From the NCBI GenBank assembly GCA_902806595.1, contig CADCXC010000037.1, forward strand, positions 1,364,001-1,428,000: 64,000 nt of DNA, written 5' to 3'. The position numbers were made by a program, and so were the translations under genes. The notes below the pieces were generated by a model. It did no database searches. It was not told the DNA's origin and worked only from the letters and a program-made list of their open reading frames with translations. Below are positions 48,406-60,000 of the stretch, piece by piece; position 1 is the stretch's first letter; the number at the start of each line of letters is the position of its first letter. Source of the stretch: Pyrenopolyporus hunteri. Taxonomy: Eukaryota; Ascomycota; Sordariomycetes; Xylariales; Hypoxylaceae.

Positions 48406-49281
48406 TCAAATATCAGCAACCAAACCCGCAGCCTCCTCCCGCCCTACAACCCTCTCATCCACATACCCACCCAGCAGACCACCCCACCTCTCCGCCAGCA
48501 CACACGCCAGCAAGTGCTTGCAGCACGGCACCCCAGCGATGCCGCTCCCGTCCACGCCATCTCGGCTGAGCGCCCCGAACTGCCATTCTTCCTCTCTCTT
48601 TTCCTCATCTAGCGCCTCATCCTCCTCCATAGCCTGTAGCCCAGACGAGACGAGCGATCCCACCCCGTAGGCCGACGCGCGCTCCTCCTCGTCCCGCGGG
48701 AACGCGGCGAATGCGAACGCCGCGCAGGTGCAGTTCCACGCGTCGAGACGCACTACGTAGCGCGGACCCGCGTGCGATGACGAGGAGGAGGAGGCGTCCC
48801 CGCCGCCTCCGTGACCGTGTCGGCGCGGGTGCTGTGGCTGCGCGGAGCGCACGAGGTAGAAGGCGTTGAGGCGTCCTGGTGCCTTGTTTTGCTTGCGCGG
48901 GGGGTCTGTATCTGCGTCTGCGTCTACGTTTGCGTTTGAAGCTACTGTTGAAGTTTCTATTGGTAATGGCGCCGACGTTGCCGTTGCCGTTGATGTAGCG
49001 TTATCCTGCTGCGCAACGATGATCCGGGTTGCGAGACGCCGGTCTAGCAGGTCTAGCGCCGGGAGGAGGGTGAGCGGGTACAGCGCGTAGAGGGTGGTCA
49101 GGACCGGGCGGTGCGCCGGCGGGACCAGTTTTAGTGGATTCCTGGCCCCGGCGCCGGGGGCGGCGGGTTGTGGGGGCGAGGAGGATGAGGGTGAGGAAGA
49201 GGTGGAAGATGTGGGGAGGGAAGAGAGGCTTTGGATTAGAGATGTGAGGAATTTTCGGGGTGTTGGGACTGGTGGATTCAT
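48406..49281 (-). CDS. SWIM zinc-finger protein, Sws1/Shu2-like, 291 aa
   Basis: SWIM proteins of the Sws1/Shu2 type act in the Shu complex, which helps Rad51 filaments in homologous recombination. This single-exon gene encodes 291 residues. The zinc motif is split: C184-T-C186 (DAWNCTCAAFAF) and C254-K-H256 with H-L-L-A following (CKHLLAC). This fits the C-X-C...C-X-H-X-X-A signature that distinguishes the Sws1 family. The 67-residue insert between the halves is acidic and disordered. Residues 20-50 and 92-135 are low-complexity Ser/Pro and Ala/Thr/Asp stretches, and 151-172 is His/Gly/Ser-rich. A short helical domain with LYPLTLLPALDLLDRRLA precedes the finger. Coding GC is high. Family assignment rests on the motif; direct orthology is inferred. 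Confidence 0.8.
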   Translation of the reverse strand: MNPPVPTPRKFLTSLIQSLSSLPTSSTSSSPSSSSPPQPAAPGAGARNPLKLVPPAHRPVLTTLYALYPLTLLPALDLLDRRLATRIIVAQQDNATSTATATSAPLPIETSTVASNANVDADADTDPPRKQNKAPGRLNAFYLVRSAQPQHPRRHGHGGGGDASSSSSSHAGPRYVVRLDAWNCTCAAFAFAAFPRDEEERASAYGVGSLVSSGLQAMEEDEALDEEKREEEWQFGALSRDGVDGSGIAGVPCCKHLLACVLAERWGGLLGGYVDERVVGREEAAGLVADI

Positions 49282-50776
49282 CTCTCTCTTTGCTTCATTT
49301 CGTCCTATCGTAGCGAGCCTGATGTTGGATGGCGGTAGTGATGGTGATATGTTAGACTTGGTCGGAAAGGTGTTGAAAGAGAGATTGGGGGATCCCTTAC
49401 AGTGTGGTACTGTGATATAAACTGTGCCCCCTTTTTATTGCAAGAGCGTTCTTATTCAAAAATACCTTAGGTATATACCTAAGCAAACCTTGTATAAATA
49501 GATACATAGGGGTTATGCTCCCATTCTACCAGTTGCCATAGACCAACCCCCCAAATGAGATAACGATCACAGTCCCTACGCTAGATAGACCTTTCCACAC
49601 TAAATTCCTCGAGTAACAATATAAGGATATAATCCACATAGGGTAGATAGAAAATAGAGAGTAGGTAATATAACTCCTTATTGGCCCTAGAACTGGCGAT
49701 ATTAGATTTACAACGCAAATAAATATTCTCATATGTCAGAGAGTTTAACAGAAGAGATAGGTTTCTCTCTGGTTAGATGATCCCTCAGTAGATACGGAGA
49801 ATCAGACACATCTATTACAGAACGAGATATTGTACGGATATCCGCCTTTATAAAGCACCTAGAAAGTGGAATTTTACTCCTTATCCTTATTCTATTGGCG
49901 TCAGGGATAAGTAGGACCCCTATCACTCGATCACTGACTGCTTAAACACCAACCATCCTAGGGTCGTGGACTAACTACCCCTTATTAACTTGAGAATGGT
50001 TAGGTTGTAATTAGATATATTTCCATGCTATCCTTCGTAGAGAGAGACTTCCTTGGGTACCTAGGTAGTTACTCTGGCTATCTAGCCTACCCCTTATAAG
50101 TGGCATAGCAAGCCCCCTCCCCCTTTTCTTCTAACTCGTCCCAGAAACTAGCAGTGACTAGTCCAGTCAACCGAAAAGCTATCTAATTTCCAAGAATTCC
50201 CCAAGCACCCCCGTGCTTCGAAATCATTGATTCTGTGTTTGCGTGGTGTGCGGGGCCCGCCGTGAAATAGGCAAGAGGATAGGAGTCGAGGCTCTCAGCA
50301 ACAGCCAGAAGCTGGTTACGTAGAATAGTTTCAAAGGGGAAGTAAGGTAAGCAGAGTGAAATAGAGAAGAAATAGTGTCGATATTCCAAATAATAAACCC
50401 GCAGATTCGGAGTCATGCCTCATGTATGGGACGATATCTCCGAAAACATCTTTCTTCTCCATAGATGCGTCCCTTCGCACACTTGGGCGCGGTTGCTACG
50501 TTAGGAAGGGGAATGGCGTATTCCTGGGATGAGATGGAGAATATGTACCTAGACGAGATGGTTGCCAGTGTATTGAAATAAAAAATTAAAGGGAAGGAAG
50601 AGCAGGTAGGGAAGCAGGAGGGATAAGTACGTACCTACCTAAGGGACCTAGGTTACCTCGTTGCCCGGGACGTGGGGAGATGCGCAGGCCAATAAAACGG
50701 AGAGTGGCCTGTGTGCGGAGGTATCTACGAGAGTAAGACGTACATAGGAAAATAACATCGAAGCAGTCACTAACAA
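49282..50776. other. Intergenic region
   Basis: The leader side of the SWIM gene lies just right of 49281. The rest is AT-leaning, with TAGGTACC motifs near 49470, 50058 and 50630. Open frames are short and overlapping. No gene is visible. Confidence 0.5.
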
Positions 50777-51061
50777 GCTTGGACTCATGGTTGGGTGGTC
50801 GAGTGGTAATGCGGGAGGCTTAAAATACACAACTATGGTTCGAGCATCGCGTAGGTACCTTGAAGCACAATTAGGTGCCACGGTCTGGGCAACCCCGTCA
50901 TGTGAACATTACCCGCCTTAGCCTGGCTATGTAGGATGGGGGTGTGCCATGGAGTAGTGACTCTGCTGTTAGTGGTTCTGTCGTGCCGTTGAATTTCACT
51001 AACGACCATTACCACGAGACCATGTTGGTTCGATTCCAGCTCCAAGCAATCATTTTTTTTT
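50777..51061 (+). ncRNA. Candidate Pol III-transcribed structured RNA with a tRNA-like 3' end
   Basis: The last 25 bases look like the 3' half of a tRNA: a T-arm (stem GTTGG/CCAGC, loop TTCGATT, 51024-51040) containing a perfect B-box GGTTCGATTCC (51027-51037), then TCCAAGC plus A, then nine T (51053-51061). The matching acceptor strand GCTTGGA is at 50777-50783, 264 nt upstream, followed by an A-box-like TGGTCGAGTGG (50796-50806). Nested inside are a 9-bp pairing GTGGTAATG/CATTACCAC (50803-50811 with 51007-51015) and a hairpin GTTAGTG/CACTAAC (50968-50974 with 50997-51003). No compact cloverleaf fits. It could be a pseudo-tRNA with an insertion or an unassigned ncRNA; I found no SRP, RNase P or MRP signature. 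Confidence 0.4.
51053..51061 (+). terminator. T9 run, possible Pol III terminator
   Basis: Nine T follow five bases after the discriminator-like A of the tRNA-like 3' end, the usual place for an RNA polymerase III stop. Confidence 0.5.
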
Positions 51062-52344
51062 ATTAATTTTCTTTTTTTCAATTCACTTTTCAATTTCCCA
51101 TCTCCCTTTCCTCCTTCGGGCTCGTTCCCTTTCCTACTCCTCACGGCAACCTTCTTTCGTTCCTTCCTCCCTCTTTCCTATTAGCCCTAATGGCCCATAG
51201 GTAGAACCCACTCCATGATCATATGCGACATGTTAGATGCGAGACAAGTAATTCCTCGTCCGCATCCTAGATATTTAAGTCTACTCAGACCGAGAGTTTG
51301 GTAGTTTCCAAACCTTCTACAGTTATTGAATTTCTATCCCAATCCCACCCAGCAGCCAACACTCTGACAACTATTCCCAGCCGCAGGCTATTAGAACGTA
51401 TGCATACGCCATTCTCTATTCGTATCCTTTTTATGGTATTTATTGGTAAACCGCCTCAAGCTTGCTTGGGTAGGTACTTTAAGGATCTTGTGTAGTCGCG
51501 CCACTGTCCCCTCATCTTACGGCTTATCCAACGATGTAGAGCTCATTCAAATCCGGGTGAAAGTATGACCAACTAAAAGTACTAGCGGCTTGTTCCACGA
51601 ATATTGGTTCCTAGCTACCACATATTCTACCTTTCTTGCTCATCTGTTTAAATACTTCCCTCTTATTGATTAATTCGTTCCTTTCGTTATATTTCTTCCT
51701 TATTTCTTATTTTTCTACTTACTTAGCATGATTAATCTATTTCTCCGCTTCAACTGATTATATGGACTGATTAATCGAATTATATTCTGTTTATTCGTAA
51801 CCGAGTTGATTTTTGTTTTGGGCGCTATTGGGGTTGGCGTTATTCTACTCAGTATTAGACGGCAACGGAGAACCCTGAGCGTATCACTCTTTTCGATATG
51901 ATTCCTTCGGAATGTAAAGTTGTCGGCGCTCTCTCTCTGTCGGGTCGATGTATTCGTGGTCGCAGCCATCATCGTCGTGCTTCATGTTCGGAGATTCGAT
52001 GTTGATAATGGCACGTGATTATATTTACCTGGATCTGCGTATCCTAGGTATCTCAAGTGTGGGGGAAGGGGAGTTGGCCCAAGCTCCGTACCTCTGCGAG
52101 CCGTGTGCTTACGTTATGTATCATGCACACCGTATGAGGTAACCGGTGGATCTGTTCCATTTGTACCTAAGGTACCCACAAGGCCGGTACCTGCGCTATT
52201 CATCAAATCCACAACTCAAGTTCGCGATCCATCTACAACCATTTTATGAGCGCCTTCAAATTTATAAGTACCTAAAGAGACATAACGGCGCCTCGTACAA
52301 AGCCATTTTTTCTATTCCACATGACTTATCCTACATAACTCACC
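51062..52344. other. Intergenic region upstream of CENP-W
   Basis: Pyrimidine-rich from 51060 to 51190, otherwise AT-leaning. Open frames of 64-87 codons have no recognisable domain. The final bases lead to the CENP-W ATG in a good context (TCACCATGG). Confidence 0.5.
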
Positions 52345-52832
52345 ATGGCTCCTGGACAGAAATTGTACCCGAGGGCGACGGTGAAGAAGATCGTAAAGGC
52401 GCATTCTAAATGCAATGTCAGCAAGAACGTCGATGTCATGGTAAGGCAGCCTAGGTGGCTTGCTCCCTCTGGTCCTGGTGTTTTGACACGCGTTTGTGGC
52501 ATGCTCTAACTGGATGTCCACTACCATAGATATTCCTCGACTATGTGCTCTTCATGCAAACGTAAGGTTTTACGCCCAACCCCTAGCTCCGGAGTTTCTT
52601 CTTCTTCTGTTCCACGAAATAAATATTGACTGTATAAATTATAGACTCATGAAGGAGGCGGCTATCGACGCGAAACAATCGGGAGAAAGGGGGATAAGCG
52701 CTAGGAGCGTGAAGAAAGCTACTGCGGTAAGTTCACGTGTTGTCTCTTCGTCAACTATGACGCGATATAAATGGTATGGGGGTCAACTAACTGGGACGAC
52801 TAAAGGATACTCTAGCCAAATTTAAGGGATGA
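52345..52832 (+). CDS. CENP-W-like inner kinetochore histone-fold protein, 78 aa
   Basis: CENP-W pairs with CENP-T through a histone fold and binds centromeric DNA as part of the CENP-T-W-S-X group (Wip1 in fission yeast). Four small exons (52345-52440, 52530-52561, 52645-52726, 52806-52832) with introns of 89, 83 and 79 nt give 78 residues. Exon 1 encodes the first helix and loop (KLYPRATVKKIVKAHSKCNV, SKNVDVM). Exon 2, only 32 nt, gives IFLDYVLFMQ. Exon 3 gives MKEAAIDAKQSGERGISARS. The last exon, 27 nt, ends TLAKFKG. Basic residues, the three-helix pattern and the size fit the family, and all four exons join in frame. Confidence 0.87.
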
Positions 52833-54110
52833 AAAAGAACGAGATCACCGGGTCGACTGGAATCAATAGCGATCAATTCCACCTACATACCTGCATAGGT
52901 ACCGACCTACCTACCTCCTGGGTACCTTAGACACTATAAGTCAGCCAATTAACGGGGCTCATCGACGCACCTATCTTCAGCCTAGCTGCGGCTATGCGTC
53001 CGCCTGTTTGGCTAGTATGATGCCAACCAAGCGTTGTTGTGCGCAAGGTAGCGGCATGCGGATGCATAATGAATCTGGCGTTTGTTTTTCGAGGACGAGA
53101 ATACCCAAAGCATATGTGGGCGCGTTGACTTCAATAATTAGGTGCCTACGCCGTCGCCTTTTTCGAAGGTGGTTGTATATGATATATTTAGGTATTCATA
53201 ATAAGAAGCCCCGAGGACCAACTCCTTCATTGATATTAAGAATTTCCTTATTTTGTGTCTGGATACTTTTTTCTTTCACATTTTAAATTGGTATTTCCAC
53301 TTTTTGATTCCTCGAGTTTCTCCAAGTTTCGCTGGTGGATATAAACATTCAGCTTACGGGTTACTAATGTAGTACCGAAGGTAGTACCTAAGTAGTACCT
53401 AAAGTATTTCGTAGGCGGGAGTCGCATTGGGGCCTAAGGGCTTAAAGGGTATGTACCTAAAGTGCGTGGCTTGGCAGCTACCAGATACAACGCTTTCATA
53501 GCCCTGGGCAGAAAAATCCGATCTTGAGCCTTCAATGACCCCCAAACTCGCACTTGCAGAAAAACAACAACCCACTTTTTCTTTGGTTCACTTAAGGGAC
53601 AGAAGACCAAGAAGAGAGCTAAAAAGACCCCCTAAGGTTCAGAAAAAAAAGAACGGACCAACCAGACCACACCAGCTGCATCATTTTCTCTGCCCGCATT
53701 ATTCCAATTCCCACTCCAACTCCAAGTAGACCTACCTAACCTTACCTTACCCTACGTACACATCATACCCACCACAACAGAACCACAACTACAACCACAA
53801 CCACAACACCTTTTACCCTTACCTACCAACCTACTTACCTACCTACGTAACCTACGTAAACTTACTCGAACTTACCTGAATTACCTGATAAACTTGTAAC
53901 CCTCGAAAATAATTATCGCGCGAGAAACATTTCTACCTTCTCCGATCGCATCCCCCTCACCTAGTCGAGTCCTCGTGAATTTTACATTTCGCCAAGCCGA
54001 GCAAACAAGCTCTCTCCCCGACCCCCCAGGAAAATAGTCACAACATCCCACCTCCCGGACTCGACGAGCACACGACCAAACCAAAACCCGCCCCGGAAAA
54101 AACTGCCATT
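52833..54110. other. Intergenic region upstream of the Yag7-like gene
   Basis: From about 53700 it is rich in CTAC/CCAACC and other pyrimidine runs, consistent with a promoter and long leader for the strongly codon-biased gene at 54111. The earlier part carries TAGGTACC motifs near 52900 and AGTACCTAA repeats near 53375-53405. No gene is seen. Confidence 0.5.
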
Positions 54111-55751
54111 ATGCCTGCCCCTGCTGTTCAGAACCCGCCGGTTCAGACCGAGTCCAAGTCCGCAAAGAAGAAGAAGGCTAAGGCTGACCGGACCGAGTCA
54201 CCAGCTCCCTCTGCCTTGTCCGTGGCTGAGAAGCCTGGTTCCGTCACCGGCCAAGATGGCCAGGATGACAGTTCTGAGAGCCCTTATATCCGCGAGCTTC
54301 AGAAGTCGGTCTAACCTCGTTACCTTCGTAGCACTTTCCCTTCTTACTAATATATACTGTTAGGAACATTCGCAATGTGAACAAGAAGATCGTAAGTCTT
54401 GAATGCGTCACGTTACGCCCCGCAGTATTTGGTGAAGTTTGTACCTGACCGTCCCACCTCCGCAGGCCAACGCCTCCAAGACCGATCCCATAATCGAGCA
54501 GCACAAGGGCAAGTCGCTGGATGACCTCGTCAATGAGAAGATCATCAACGCAGACCAGCGCGCCCAGCGCCTCAAGAAACCCCAGCTAGAAGCCCAGCTA
54601 GCGCAGCTCGAGGAACAACTCGCCCAGTATAAGAAGATGGACGAGGAGTACCGAGCTCGCGCTGCTGCTGAGAAGGCTAGCATAGAAAAGTCTCTTACGG
54701 ACAAGTTCGAGAAGGAGAAGGCCGACGCGATTAGCGAGGTTAAGGAACAAGCTGAAGCCGAGGCCAAGAAGGTCCAGCATGACGGTCTGCTCGTCCTCTC
54801 CCAGTTCCTGCGACTGGCCGCCGCTCGAAGAACAGAGGAGGCGGATGCCGGCCTCGACGAGAACATGGCTCTAGAGGGTGTCCTTCTCAACGTCTATTCG
54901 GGCGACGAGAATGCTGTGTCTACCATGATCAAGCTCATCGAAGGCTCGGACGACCCCACCTATAGCGTCACCGGCGAGCAGCTCCAGACTACCTGTATGT
55001 GTTTACCATACGATATTTCTCTCCTATAGCTAACCTTCTTCTAGTTGCCAATGTCAAAGCGGCAGCTATGGCTCACGTGAGCCAGTTGATTGAAGCTGTC
55101 GCCGAGTCCACCGAGGCGCCGGCCGAGGTCACTAATGGAACTGATCCTACCGTCGCCCATGCTGGTCTGACCGAGATCGATACCACCGGCACCACGGTCC
55201 CCTTAACCAACGGTCACACCGAGTCGACGCCAGCTTCGGGCCACCCTGAGAATGCTGATGTCAGCGACAGCGCCGCCAACGCTGCCGCGGAGTCCCAATG
55301 GGACGCTAACAACGACCTGAGCGCCTCTATTTCGCAAGAAGAGTGGGTTAAGGTCCCTCGAGATCCTGCCGAGACGGAGACTGGCCTAGCAGCGACTCCC
55401 GCGTCCGCCGGCAACGTTCAGTCCTGGGCTGATGAACAGCCCGACAACCCACCCGAGGTCAGTCGACAGCCGATTGTTCGTGGTTTATTAGACCCCTTCA
55501 AGATACCCTATTCCGTGACGTTTGCTGACTATGTACACATGTAGACCCGTACCCCTACTGACGCGAACGACGGATTCCACCAAGTTCAGCGTAACCGCCC
55601 GCGTGGCGACCGCGAAGGAGGCTGGAGAGGCCGTGGCCGAGGCGATTACCGTGGCGGTTATCGCGGACACGGTGAAGGGCGAGGACGTGGTCGTGGACGC
55701 GGTCGCGGGTCGGGAGGGCGTGGCGGACGACCGCGAGCTGAAGAATCGTAG
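54111..55751 (+). CDS. YAG7: Yag7-like protein with C-terminal RGG tail, 456 aa
   Basis: Yag7-family proteins are conserved fungal proteins with an N-terminal helical (dimerisation) domain; their exact role is unsettled, though yeast Yag7 is reported with RNA/ribosome-linked fractions. Five exons (54111-54304, 54364-54391, 54466-54994, 55045-55457, 55545-55751) with introns of 59, 74, 50 and 87 nt give 456 residues. The first 50 are Lys/Ala/Ser-rich. The characteristic segment runs SPYIRELQK-NIRNVNKKI-ANASKTDPIIEQHKGKSLDDLV, split by a 28-nt exon. A long coiled coil (QLEAQLAQLEEQLAQYKKMD) follows. The C-terminal 45 residues are an Arg/Gly-rich tail typical of RNA binding. High-GC codon choice suggests high expression. 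Confidence 0.88.
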
Positions 55752-57065
55752 AGGATTCAGCCCCGTGCCAGCGCCCGCCGATCTTATTGCCGCATCTCTC
55801 GGGATCGGCTCCTGGCTCGGCAGTCATGGCGCTGACGTATCCTGTTTTTATTTCTCGACACGCATCTAGATTCTACCCGTCTGGTTGTACAGGGAAGAAA
55901 CTCGATATAAAAAGCGTTGGCATTCGGTTGCCGGCGCGTGTATTCATGAGGGAATTGTAAAGCAAATCTTTTCGGCGGGCTGTATTCGGACAGCCTCGCC
56001 GGCTTGGCAAAAGGGGGGGGGGCCGGAAACAAACTACTATCTAACAAGGGAAGGGCACAAACGGGCGTCGGATTTCCCGCGACCGCGCATCATGGTTTGG
56101 GCGGGACGGGGATTCCTGTTTGTTTTGTCTGTATTAAAGCAAAAAGTCTATTGGCATTTACGAGACGAAGACAAAAAAGTTCGGCCGGAGTAAATGGTAA
56201 TGAGACCAAGATCATGAGGAATACGCACACAAGCGCGCACATACACTATTTTGCTGAATTTTTTCTTCTCTTCTCCTGATACTGCGTGATTACGATGCCG
56301 TGTATCATTGTCTTTAATGCAAGGTAGTCAGTCCTCTATCTCTAGGGGCCCGAGCCTCGGAATAGAAGAGCTATTTGCCTACCTAGGTACCTATGTGGCG
56401 GGGAGTCCAGACACCCGAGGTACCTAGAGTAGGTAATAATTCGATGCGCGTTTACGCCAAAACACGGCCCACTTGGGCTTCGTGTCCCTGGGCGTTGACT
56501 TAGTTCAGCTAGAAGTATATTAGCTGGTTGGCTGTGATATTATAGTAATTACCTTGCTGATCTCCCCAACAGGAGACAGAAAGTTTCGTCTCATCTTGCG
56601 TGGGGTTGGGGTTAGCTAAGACATCTGGTCTACCTAGCCTGCTAAACTATCAGTCACAGGGGATGTGCTCTGATGGGAAGGGGTTGATGTCTACGGTATA
56701 AAGTAAAGTAGACTAAACTCTATAACTGCCCAGGTTGCCTTCACTTTGGCTGATCTACGGGCGTTCCCGCCCCCCCTCGACCTAGTCATTCACGTTTCGA
56801 GGCACCATAGCGAAGAGGAACGAGCTACCGTACCGTGGAATCAGCCCGCACAGCACGCGCCAGCCGAACCTAAAGCTTCCGAGGGTGGCAGAATTATAGC
56901 GGAATTTCGTAATATGTGTATGAGTTTTTTTATATTCATGAATAATTTCCTTTCAGCATTAGTGGCTGTCCTGCATCGGTCTTATCTAATGGTATCCCCA
57001 AAATCATGCATGTATTTCGCGGGGCGCTTAGACGGATTCTAATTCCCTCACGAGGCGTGCTTCCA
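55752..57065. other. Intergenic region between convergent genes
   Basis: This is 3' flank of both neighbours. A G-run sits near 56014-56022 and TACCTAGGTACC motifs near 56380-56425. Open frames up to about 100 codons have no domain. Confidence 0.5.
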
Positions 57066-60000
57066 CTACTGGATGTATCCGTTGCTACTTAGCCATTCCT
57101 TGATGACCTTAGCATCTCTCTCACGGTAGGCGGCGCGGCCACGGATGGCGTCCTTGACCTGTTCCAAAGTCTGATCAAATGCGCTCGTATCCTTATCCTT
57201 GAAGAAGGAATTGATCTCGTCAATATACTTGGCGTCTGTGAACTTGGCTAGGGCCAGCTTAACGAAACGGTCGAGCACGACCGGATTTGCCATCTTCGTC
57301 GTTAGTTTCTCCCAATTCTCCTGTATGTACTTCCACTGAATCGGACGGGCGACCGAGTTTGTTGCCAAGGTGCTAGCAAGGTAATGCATGTCACCCGAGG
57401 GTACTGACTCGGACGGAGGCGCCGGTGGGGATATGTCGCAGTTGAACGGCAGGATGCTCTTCGAGATAAGGTCGGGCTCGCGGACGTGGCCTAACGAAGC
57501 GAGCGCAACCTCTCTCCCGTCAATCGAACTTGAAGTGAACCATTCTTTCTTGAGGACCTCCACCGCTTTGACGGGCTCGGTTTTAATACCAGTGCGGTAG
57601 ACTACGGATCTCAAATTTGGATGGGGTAAGGGCGTTCCCTTGTCAGCCCAATCGTCGAACAGCGACTTCGCCTTTTCGATGACTCTGTATTCTTGGTCAG
57701 CAGTCTGAGTGAGTGGTAGTAGAGTGCGGATCATTTCTTGTTGCGGTTCTTGTCAAAGGAATAGGGGGGATACGGGGGCCGTGCAGGCGTGTTCGACTTA
57801 CTGAGGATGGCCATTCGCTGCGGCACTAAGCAAAAGTCTCTTGCGGAGCAGACCTCTGAGATAATCCTCGCCTTCCGGAAATTCCCAACCAATTTTCTCT
57901 ACTGCGTCGCTGACAAGCTTGAGGATATACTGCTCCAGCCCTCGTTTGATGGTGTCGTCGTCGCCAAATATGGTCTTAACTAGGCCGAGGGAGTCTAAAA
58001 TCTGGGACCAAACGAGATGGTTCGTCTCTGCTCTGAAGCCTTCGACAAAAGTAAGAAGAGCAGGAGTAGTGCCATAGCCAGAGAAAGCCAAGTCGGCTGC
58101 GGAGCCGATGATGGAAATCTTGTCTTCGCTACTCAGGCGATCAAGTTGCTTACTAAGCTTCGCAAGACGGGACGGAGGGTAGTTGGTTCGGTAGAAGCCG
58201 GTGGCATTGCTGTTGATCTTGTAAAACTCGTCGTCGACGTCGCGGATAGTTGCGCTCCTCTCAGTGAGGGCCAATTTCTGGATATCTTGCTGCCCGACTT
58301 TACCTTGTAAAGAGAGCGGCACCCACCATACCGTCTGATCCTCCTCCGGTTTTACGTCGCCCGTCGCTAGGTATCGGTTCTGCCTGATCGAGATTTGACC
58401 AGGCTCTTCAGCAATAGTCAATACTGGGTGGCCGACCTTCTCTATCCAGTTACTCATCAGAGCATTGACGTCGACTCCGGACGCCTCGGTCAGAGCTTCC
58501 CAGAGGTATTCAGTCTTGGCGTTGCCGTAAGCATGCTTCCTCAGATACGCTCCGACTCCCTTGAGGAAGGTCTTCTCTCCAAGGTGGTTAACTAGCATTC
58601 GCAAGGTAGAACATCCTTTGTAGTAGCTGATGTGGTCGAAAATCTGGTTTACATCTAGAGCATCCCTAACCGGAACGTGGATAGGGTGTGACGCGCGCAT
58701 TCCGTCGAGCCTGAAGGCCGACTCGGTTCCCTCGTTTAGGAACTGCGCCCAGACCTGCCAATCGGGGTAGAACTCGTTAATGGCGTACCAGCCTGCCCAG
58801 GTAGCAAACGACTCGTTCAGCCAGAGCTCGTCCCACCAATCCATGGTGACAAGGTTGCCAAACCATTGGTGGGCCAATTCGTGGGCGACGACGTATGCGA
58901 CGCGATTCTTGAACCTAGCATCTGAAGTCTTCTCGTCGAATAACACCGCTGTCGTACGGTAGGTTACTAGACCCCAGTTCTCCATGGCTCCGTGCGTAAA
59001 CTCGTGGACGGCAAGCAGGTCAGACTTTGGAAGAGGATAGTCGATGCCGAAGCTCTCCGAGAATAAGTCGATGGTCTTGGGGGCATGCGCCAGAGCATAT
59101 CGACCCTGCTCCTTCAGGCCTCGAGTGCTGTATACACGCACGGGGATTTGTTTTCCGTTGTATCGCCGCTCGGTGTGGGCCTCGACGTATTCGAAATCGC
59201 CGACAGCCCAAGCCAGGAGATATGTGCTCATGACGGGAGTCCGTTCGAAGGAAACCGCCACGAAACCATCCTTGGTCTTGGAAGAACTTTTGACGGGCAT
59301 GTTGGACAGAGCGACCTGGTCTTCTGGGATTTCGATTTGGAAGTCGAAGGTTGCCTTTAGCCGAGGCTCGTCGAAGCAAGGAAAAGCTCGGCGGGCATCG
59401 CAGGCCTCGAACTGCGTGCTGAACATGTAATGAAAGGTGTCGTCTCTGGGTACCGAAGCCGCGGCGGGGACGGTGGGTTTATACTTGCTTCGGTAGAAGC
59501 CCGCCATGTCGTTATTCATGATCCCCTGGAAGGTAATGCGCAGAGAAGCCTTCTGCGAGGCCGGTACCACGTCAGCGAAGACGATGGTTGCGCGCTGCTT
59601 CTTCTCGTCATAGTTAAACGTAGTGGTTTCTAGAGACTGAGAGGCCTTGGTGTGGTCGACTGTGACCTTGGCAGTGAGCAGCTTGAGCTCGATAGAGTTG
59701 ATAACAATCTCCTTGGTAGGCTCCGCAATCGATACCTGGATGGTGACGTCCCCTTGGTAAGACCAGTCGGCGAAGTTTAGCGAGGAGATAGAAAGATCAT
59801 AGTGGGATGGGACCACGGTAGAAGGGAGAGTGTCTCGGTCTGCCATGATGGATGAAGGTATTATGGCGGAACAAGAAACTGCGGATGTGGAAGAGAAGGC
59901 TCGGCTGTTGGGCACACGTGCTGTTGGTATATTTGTACGTAGAGCTGCCCCGCGTTGTGGGCGGGCTAGGGAAGGAGAGGAGGAGGAGGAGGAGGAGGAG

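Noticed and set aside
54439..54465. Upstream start for the third exon of the Yag7-like gene as a separate gene
   Set aside because: The stretch is the end of an intron (CCTCCGCAG acceptor); joining with the previous exon restores the Yag7 signature.
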